From Cutibacterium porci (GTDB lineage Bacteria; Actinomycetota; Actinomycetes; Propionibacteriales; Propionibacteriaceae), in contig NZ_VUMG01000002.1 of the NCBI RefSeq assembly GCF_009696315.1, positions 674,562 to 738,561 on the forward strand: 64,000 nt of DNA, read 5' to 3'. Under the pieces are notes generated by a model. It saw only the letters and a program-made list of their open reading frames with translations, ran no database searches and was not told the origin of the DNA. Both the position numbers and the translations under genes were made by a program. Shown here piece after piece: positions 59,222 through 64,000 of this stretch (its first letter is position 1; each line of letters opens with the position of its first letter).

Positions 59222-60021
59222 GACTGATCCCCCTGACGTCGCACTGACCGGGATCCTGACGGCGGGTTTGTTGCATTGTCAGCGCCGGGCTCAAGTTCCG
59301 GGGTGGACTCACTACGCCCCATCCCCAACTGGGCCTTCATAGCCGACAGCTCAGCGTCAATGGCATGGTCGTTAGCCAAGTTGTCGAGCTCCCGAGTGAT
59401 GTCGTCGCCGTAGCTGCGGGTGGGGTCCTCGATGGCCCCGGTTTCCATGAGCTCATCCATAGCTCCTGCTCGCGCCTGAAGCTCCATAGTCTTGTCTTCA
59501 GCCCGCGTGATTGCCATCCCGATGTCGCCCATCTCCTCATTGAGGCCGGTAAAGGCCTCGTTGATGCGAGTCTGAGCTTCCGCAGCGGAGTAGCTGGCTT
59601 TGATGGTCTCCTTCTTCGTGCGGAAGGCGTCAACTCTCGCCTGCAAGCGCTGGGAGCCGCGAATGAGCTTCTCCTCCTCGGCCTGCAGAGTGGCGTACTG
59701 GGTCTGTAGGTCATTGAGCTGGGCTTGGAGAGTCGCCTTCCGGGTCAAAGCCTCGCGGGCAAGATCTTCGCGGCCCTGCTGAAGGGCGCGACCGGCAGCG
59801 TTCTGCATCTTGTCGACGTCGCCCTGCAATTGGTTCATCTGCAGCTCGACGCGTTTACGGCTCGTGGCGACGTCGGCGACGCCCCTGCGCACCTTCTGCA
59901 ACATGTCGAGCTGACGCTGGTAGGAATAATCGAGGGTCTCACGCGGATCCTCGACCTTGTCGAGGGCCTTATTCGCCTTGGAGCGAAAGACCGTCGAGAG
60001 TCGTGCAAATATGCCAGCCAT
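59218..60021 (-). CDS. PspA/IM30 family protein
   Basis: A 267-residue ESCRT-III-related membrane-stress protein, almost entirely helical: coiled coil over about residues 25-150 with typical FARLSTVFRSKANKALDKVEDP at the N-terminus. The C-terminal 40 residues are disordered and rich in Gly/Ser/Pro. It is expected to bind and stabilise the cytoplasmic membrane. First gene of a two-gene operon. Confidence 0.92.
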   Translation of the reverse strand: MAGIFARLSTVFRSKANKALDKVEDPRETLDYSYQRQLDMLQKVRRGVADVATSRKRVELQMNQLQGDVDKMQNAAGRALQQGREDLAREALTRKATLQAQLNDLQTQYATLQAEEEKLIRGSQRLQARVDAFRTKKETIKASYSAAEAQTRINEAFTGLNEEMGDIGMAITRAEDKTMELQARAGAMDELMETGAIEDPTRSYGDDITRELDNLANDHAIDAELSAMKAQLGMGRSESTPELEPGADNATNPPSGSRSVRRQGDQS

Positions 60022-60219
60022 AGGTGGAATCGAATCCTTCCCCTTCGATGCTTGAGGACTCTAGGAAGTCGTCAGCGTTGCGGTTGCCTGACCATTAGCG
60101 TACGGGACTGCGCAACATCAACAACAGCAATACCCGTACAATCTTCTCAGCCCAGATAGGGTCGCGCCGCCTGGAGCAAGCCAGCGAGCGCGCGAGGACG
60201 ACATACAAAAGGATGGATC

Positions 60220-60966
60220 GTGGGACTGTTCCGACCCTACGAGCAGGGAGCCAGTAAGAAGGCCGTACCGACGGAGGAGACCGTCGAGGTAGAGTCGGGG
60301 TCCAGTAGCGAGTCCTCCCCTTCCTCGGCCACCACGCGCACTACGAAGGATGCGCCGACCGCCACGCCGCAGGGATCGGCAGGTAAGCAGGGATCGGCAG
60401 GTAAAGAGCGCCACACCGCTGCCAGCGGATCACCCAGTGCGCAACAGAAGACCCAGTCCCGACACACCGCGAAGAAAGCGCCGACGCCAACCCGCGCTGA
60501 AGCCGAGGCTGCCCGTCGTCAACGACTCAACCCGACGCTAAGTAAGAAAGAGGCTCGTAAGCGCGAACGCCTAGCCAAGCGTGAACGCCAGGCAGCTGCG
60601 ATGGAAGCAGCCGAGCGACGCCCAGAGCGCGGATACCTACGCGACTACGTTGACTCCCGTTGGACTTTTAGCGAATTCATCATGCCGATCTTCCTAGCCG
60701 TCATGGTGATCTGGTTGGCCATGCTCTTCATCGCCCCAACCGCTGTCGGGGCCATCAATGCCATGTCGCTGGGCATGTTGATTGTGATGGTCCTTTGGCT
60801 CATTGATTCTTGGCGCCTGTGGCATGGCGCGAAGAGGGGTATCCGAGCCCGGTACCCCAACGCTCCCCTCCGTGGTCTTTGGGCTTACCTCAACAACCGA
60901 GCTATGACAGTGCGTCGCTGGCGCAACCCGGCTCCGCGCGTCGAGCGTGGGGAAAAGATCAAGTAA
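60220..60966 (+). CDS. DUF3043 domain-containing membrane protein
   Basis: A 248-residue protein: charged low-complexity N-terminus to about residue 95, then the DUF3043 core (RLNPTLSKKEARKRERLAKRE), an RDYVDSRWTFSEF segment and two membrane helices at about 150-195. The GTG at 60220 follows AAAGGATGG. The N-terminus has an 18-base tandem repeat (60370-60387, 60388-60405) coding twice for QGSAGK. The function is unknown; the gene is divergent from pspA. Confidence 0.88.
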   Translation: MGLFRPYEQGASKKAVPTEETVEVESGSSSESSPSSATTRTTKDAPTATPQGSAGKQGSAGKERHTAASGSPSAQQKTQSRHTAKKAPTPTRAEAEAARRQRLNPTLSKKEARKRERLAKRERQAAAMEAAERRPERGYLRDYVDSRWTFSEFIMPIFLAVMVIWLAMLFIAPTAVGAINAMSLGMLIVMVLWLIDSWRLWHGAKRGIRARYPNAPLRGLWAYLNNRAMTVRRWRNPAPRVERGEKIK

Positions 60967-61054
60967 TCTCATTGCCAAGATCGACACAAGATCTACACAC
61001 AAAGAAAGACCGACTGATAGCTCTGCAGGGCACAGACGTGGTTGTCTTATAGAC

Positions 61055-61273
61055 ATGAGTTACTCGTGGGTTTTTAAACAGTCGCACGTCACCGTCACAG
61101 GCGCCGAACACCTTGGCCAACTCGGAGCTGGCCAGCAATTTGCCTCCCAGGAGGAGGCCGAAGCGTGGCTGTCCGAAACCTGGCCTGACCTGCAAGATGC
61201 CGGAATCGATGAAGTCACACTTATGGACGATGACGATGTCGTCTACGGTCCGATGGGACTGTCAGAGGAGTGA
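61055..61273 (+). CDS. Small acidic hypothetical protein
   Basis: A 72-residue acidic protein (MSYSWVFKQSHVTV...DDDDVVYGPMGLSEE) without membrane segments. I do not recognise a family with certainty. There is no clear ribosome-binding site before the ATG at 61055. Its last 31 bases overlap the convergent membrane-protein gene. Confidence 0.6.
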   Translation: MSYSWVFKQSHVTVTGAEHLGQLGAGQQFASQEEAEAWLSETWPDLQDAGIDEVTLMDDDDVVYGPMGLSEE

Positions 61274-61641
61274 TCGCGGGCCCTCACGGTCTGCCAACTC
61301 AGGACCGCGCCGAAGACCGTCAACGCGGCTCCCAGTCCGATAACGGTGGGACGGGACTGGGCGACGGAACGACGACGTTGCTCATACGTCTGCACGGTGT
61401 CCGTATGCGTCGCAGTGTACGTGGCTTTGTGGCAGGTATCTCCAGGGTGCATTTCGACGCCTCGGCACGAGATTGTGGGCGAAGCCATCACAACGATTCC
61501 CCATACCAACAGAGCAACCCCGGCTATGACGACGATGACGTCGAGAACCAAGCGGAGCTTAGGATGGCTCGCGCCACCCGGCGGCGCGCCGTGCTGTACC
61601 GAGGTTGTAGAGCTCACAAACTCACCATACTGACGACTCAT
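61243..61641 (-). CDS. Hypothetical membrane protein
   Basis: About 132 residues from the ATG at 61641. Two hydrophobic helices at about residues 33-52 and 98-115, with an extracytoplasmic loop holding two cysteines (TISCRGVEMHPGDTCHK) that could form a disulfide. This loop resembles the short loops of small actinobacterial membrane proteins, but no family was assigned. A longer upstream frame would enter the pepA promoter and was rejected. Confidence 0.65.
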   Translation of the reverse strand: MSRQYGEFVSSTTSVQHGAPPGGASHPKLRLVLDVIVVIAGVALLVWGIVVMASPTISCRGVEMHPGDTCHKATYTATHTDTVQTYEQRRRSVAQSRPTVIGLGAALTVFGAVLSWQTVRARDHSSDSPIGP

Positions 61642-61769
61642 CGTGACCGCACTGCCGCACGCGTGACGTCCCTCGACTAGGCTGCACGACAAGGTACCGC
61701 CCCGCCATAAGACGGGACCAACCGAATGATCTACTAAATGGAACCGTCCACAGAATGAGAGGAATCCTC

Positions 61770-63281
61770 GTGGCCAACAGCACCCAGCTGCCCATCCGTC
61801 CGCGTCCCGACCTGAAGGTCTCGCGCAATGCCAACGGCGCCGACGTCGTGATTGCCGGCCTGGTCGAGGGTTCCCAAGGTCCCGTCGTCCAGGGCTTGGC
61901 ACCTCGCGCTGTCAAGGAAGCGGAAGAGACCTTCGGCGCCCCGCTCGCCGAGGTGGCCGTTCGCGCCGGCGGATCAACCAAGGTTGGTTCCACCGTGGTG
62001 CTGCCGTGGTCGGGCCATAGCCTCGTTCTGGTCGGTTGCGGAGCCGAAGGATTCGACAGTGAGACCCTACGCAGGGCAGCTGGTTCCGGCGCGCGGGCCG
62101 CCGCTGATCTGTCGCACGGCGCCAGCCTCAAGATCGCTGTCGACATGGGGACTGGCTCAGCTGAAGAGGTCCGAATCGCCGCTGAGGGGGCCTTGCTCGG
62201 TAGCTACAAGGTGCCGACCATTACCGCTACCTCTCATGCGCCCGAGGTCTCGACCGTCACCGTCGTGTCCAATGCCCGTGGTGCTAAACCCGAACTCGAC
62301 AAAGCCCGCATCCTTGCTGACGCCGTCTACACCGCTCGCGACTGGGTGGATACCCCAGCCAATCTGCTCTACCCGAAGACTTTCGCCGCCTCAGTGCAGT
62401 CCTGGTGCAAGAACCTCCCGGACGTCACCGTCGATGTGCTCGACGAGAAAGCCCTGGCACGAGGCGGTTTCGGTGGAATCCTCGCGGTAGGCGCAGGCTC
62501 AGCCCATTCCCCGCGTCTCGTGCGGGTGGAATACGCCCCAGAAGGGGCCGCCACCACCCTCGCTCTAGTGGGAAAGGGGATCACCTTCGACTCCGGCGGC
62601 CTCGATATCAAGACTGCCGCCGGGATGTACACCATGAAGTGCGATATGGGCGGCGCTGCTGCAGTGCTTGCTGCCGTTGGCGCAATTGCCCGCCTCGGTC
62701 TCAATGTTCGCGTCATTGCTTACGGCTGTATGGCCGAGAACATGCCGTCTGGGTCGGCATGGCACCCCTCCGACGTCGTCACCATGTACGGCGGGACAAC
62801 GGTCGAAAATGGCAACTCCGACGCCGAAGGACGCATCGTGTTGGCCGACGGTCTGACTCGCGCCTGCGAGGATGACCCTGACTTCGTCGTCGACATTTCT
62901 ACCCTGACCGGCGCCTGTATGGTCGCCCTTGGTAATCACACCGCAGGTGTCATGACATCAGGACCTGAGGCAGCCGACACCTTGCTCGACGCTTCCGAGG
63001 CGGCTGGCGAGGACTTCTGGGAGCTCCCCATCACCGAGGAGGTGCGCGAGGGCCTGCATTCCGACATCGCCGATATCAAATCCTCTGGCGCCCGCGAGGG
63101 CGGAGCAATGCTCGCCGCAGCCTTCCTGCAACATTTCGTAACTCCGGGCATTGATTGGGCCCACCTCGACATTGCCGGCCCGGCGTATAACGAGGCCTCA
63201 GCCCATGACTACACCCCGATTCAAGGAACTGGATTCGGGGTGCGCACCCTAGTCCAGCTTGCGGAGCACTTGGCTGATTGA
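61770..63281 (+). CDS. pepA: Leucyl aminopeptidase (M17 family)
   Basis: Cytosolic di-metal aminopeptidase of about 503 residues. Metal and catalytic residues lie in VGKGITFDSGGLDIK near residue 270, MKCDMGGAA, and NGNSDAEGRIVLADGL near 350 (Ser replaces Thr of the usual NTDAEGR). The GTG at 61770 is preceded by GAGAGGA with ideal spacing; the ATG at 61755 would overlap that site. It probably recycles peptides. Confidence 0.93.
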   Translation: MANSTQLPIRPRPDLKVSRNANGADVVIAGLVEGSQGPVVQGLAPRAVKEAEETFGAPLAEVAVRAGGSTKVGSTVVLPWSGHSLVLVGCGAEGFDSETLRRAAGSGARAAADLSHGASLKIAVDMGTGSAEEVRIAAEGALLGSYKVPTITATSHAPEVSTVTVVSNARGAKPELDKARILADAVYTARDWVDTPANLLYPKTFAASVQSWCKNLPDVTVDVLDEKALARGGFGGILAVGAGSAHSPRLVRVEYAPEGAATTLALVGKGITFDSGGLDIKTAAGMYTMKCDMGGAAAVLAAVGAIARLGLNVRVIAYGCMAENMPSGSAWHPSDVVTMYGGTTVENGNSDAEGRIVLADGLTRACEDDPDFVVDISTLTGACMVALGNHTAGVMTSGPEAADTLLDASEAAGEDFWELPITEEVREGLHSDIADIKSSGAREGGAMLAAAFLQHFVTPGIDWAHLDIAGPAYNEASAHDYTPIQGTGFGVRTLVQLAEHLAD

Positions 63282-63296
63282 TAGCTCATACCGTCG

Positions 63297-63328
63297 CTGG
63301 GGGCAGGGGTTTCGACTCCTGCCCTCAG
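63297..63328 (+). terminator. Hairpin after pepA
   Basis: Arms 63297-63307 and 63318-63328 pair at 10 of 11 positions around a 10-base loop, 15 bases after the stop. No U-tract, so it could be a weak terminator or an mRNA-stabilising hairpin. Confidence 0.6.
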
Positions 63329-63440
63329 CTACATTCAGACGACACTTTCTAAACCCAAGAATGGGACCGACTGCACATTTGGCCACAGTCAAGCTAGGCT
63401 TGCCACGAATCCGTCGCGGCTTGCAAAGGAGCTCCAACAC

Positions 63441-64000
63441 ATGTCGACCGAAGTCACTCTTCCCGCACTGGGCGAGTCCGTCACCGAAGGCACCGTGTCC
63501 CGCTGGCTCAAGGCTGTCGGAGACACCGTCGAAGCCGACGAACCCCTACTTGAGGTGTCCACCGACAAGGTCGATACCGAAGTCCCCTCCCCCGCCTCCG
63601 GCACTCTGCTAGAGATCAAAGTTCCCGAAGACGAGGACGCCGAAGTCGGTGCCGTCCTAGCCATCATCGGCGACCCCTCCGAGTCGGGCTCTACCCCCAC
63701 GCAGGCCCCCAGCAGCACTCATGAAGCTGCCGCGCCGCAGCCTGAGCCCGAGCCACAGCCTGAACCCGAGCCACCTGCCTCTTCCGCTGGTGCTGCGCAG
63801 GGCGTTGAAGTCACTCTTCCCGCACTGGGCGAGTCCGTCACCGAAGGCACCGTGTCCCGCTGGCTCAAGGCTGTCGGAGACACCGTCGAAGCCGACGAAC
63901 CCCTACTTGAGGTGTCCACCGACAAGGTCGATACCGAAGTCCCCTCCCCCGCCTCCGGCACTCTGCTAGAGATCAAAGTTCCCGAAGACGAGGACGCCGA
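63441..64000 (+). CDS. sucB: Dihydrolipoamide acyltransferase E2 (sucB/dlaT type), partial
   Basis: Incomplete gene, open to the window edge. It starts at the ATG at 63441 after AAAGGAG. The first lipoyl domain covers about residues 4-80 with the lipoylation lysine in [14 protein letters not shown] linker rich in Pro, Glu and Gln (about residues 85-122) follows, then a second lipoyl domain, identical in sequence so far. The E3-binding and catalytic domains lie beyond the edge. In M. tuberculosis the neighbouring gene is dlaT; whether this serves pyruvate or 2-oxoglutarate dehydrogenase cannot be decided. Confidence 0.9.
   Translation, partial: MSTEVTLPALGESVTEGTVSRWLKAVGDTVEADEPLLEVSTDKVDTEVPSPASGTLLEIKVPEDEDAEVGAVLAIIGDPSESGSTPTQAPSSTHEAAAPQPEPEPQPEPEPPASSAGAAQGVEVTLPALGESVTEGTVSRWLKAVGDTVEADEPLLEVSTDKVDTEVPSPASGTLLEIKVPEDEDA
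63450..64000 (+). repeat. Identical direct repeats encoding two lipoyl domains
   Basis: Positions 63450-63643 and 63807-64000 are identical over the 194 bases visible, offset 357 bases. Identity includes third codon positions and continues to the window edge, so the repeat is probably longer. This points to recent duplication or ongoing gene conversion. Confidence 0.92.

Overview
The window looks like a chromosomal segment of a high-GC Gram-positive bacterium of the family Propionibacteriaceae, most probably Cutibacterium (C. acnes or a near relative). The genus is inferred from gene content and protein style, not from a database search. Support for an actinobacterium comes from the cytochrome bc1-aa3 branch with a di-heme QcrC and a CtaF subunit IV, a class II DAHP synthase, a PknL-type kinase, DUF3040 and DUF3043 proteins, a HspR-type HAIR operator, and frequent GTG or TTG starts with GTGA or ATGA overlaps. 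No rRNA, tRNA, insertion sequence, prophage or CRISPR array was seen. Nearly all the sequence is coding and no gap without a gene exceeds about 300 bases.

Positions 22-10,880 (minus strand) hold the division and cell-wall cluster mraZ-rsmH-ftsL-ftsI-murE-murF-mraY-murD-ftsW. It is very compact: seven successive genes are joined by 4-base overlaps or a 14-base overlap. Its control region has four GTGGAG boxes at an exact 10-base period (MraZ operator). A long inverted repeat lies between mraZ and rsmH. Positions 11,090-15,542 (plus) hold a moxR-DUF58-transglutaminase operon, followed by a convergent DUF3040 gene.

Positions 16,096-30,040 look like an accessory metabolic insert: the glycine cleavage operon gcvTHP, two paralogous FadR-type GntR regulators next to gntK-gntP, a small heat-shock gene under two HAIR elements, an alpha/beta hydrolase, a flavoprotein-like gene, a HelD/HelR-type helicase and metF. 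Positions 30,133-42,967 carry a polyprenyl diphosphate synthase, a PknL-like kinase, an EamA transporter, a metallo-beta-lactamase-fold protein, class II DAHP synthase, a PlsC acyltransferase with a degenerate paralogue, a ROK glucokinase, an NlpC/P60 hydrolase, a DnaQ-UvrC fusion and a rhomboid-like protein without catalytic residues.

Positions 43,068-58,757 include a cyclophilin, a sunset-domain membrane protein, a prepilin-peptidase-like protein, trpD, an orphan receiver protein and two oxidase operons facing each other: ctaE-qcrCAB (plus) and ctaC-ctaD-ctaF (minus). Between these operons lie atl, guaB1 and a short-chain dehydrogenase gene; erpA lies beyond ctaC. The end holds pspA-pspAA, DUF3043, two small hypothetical genes, pepA and the start of the gene for a dihydrolipoamide acyltransferase (sucB/dlaT type), which has two lipoyl domains identical at the nucleotide level.

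From memory, the order mraZ...ftsW, metF, prenyl synthase, pknL, aroG, plsC, NlpC/P60, DnaQ-UvrC, trpD, ctaE-qcrCAB, ctaC, erpA, pepA, dlaT parallels the Rv2154c-Rv2215 region of Mycobacterium tuberculosis. The window is therefore best read as an old actinobacterial backbone with local insertions. I found no clear novel defence or mobile system. The strongest candidates for follow-up are regulatory RNA or DNA elements and catalytically degenerate paralogues.
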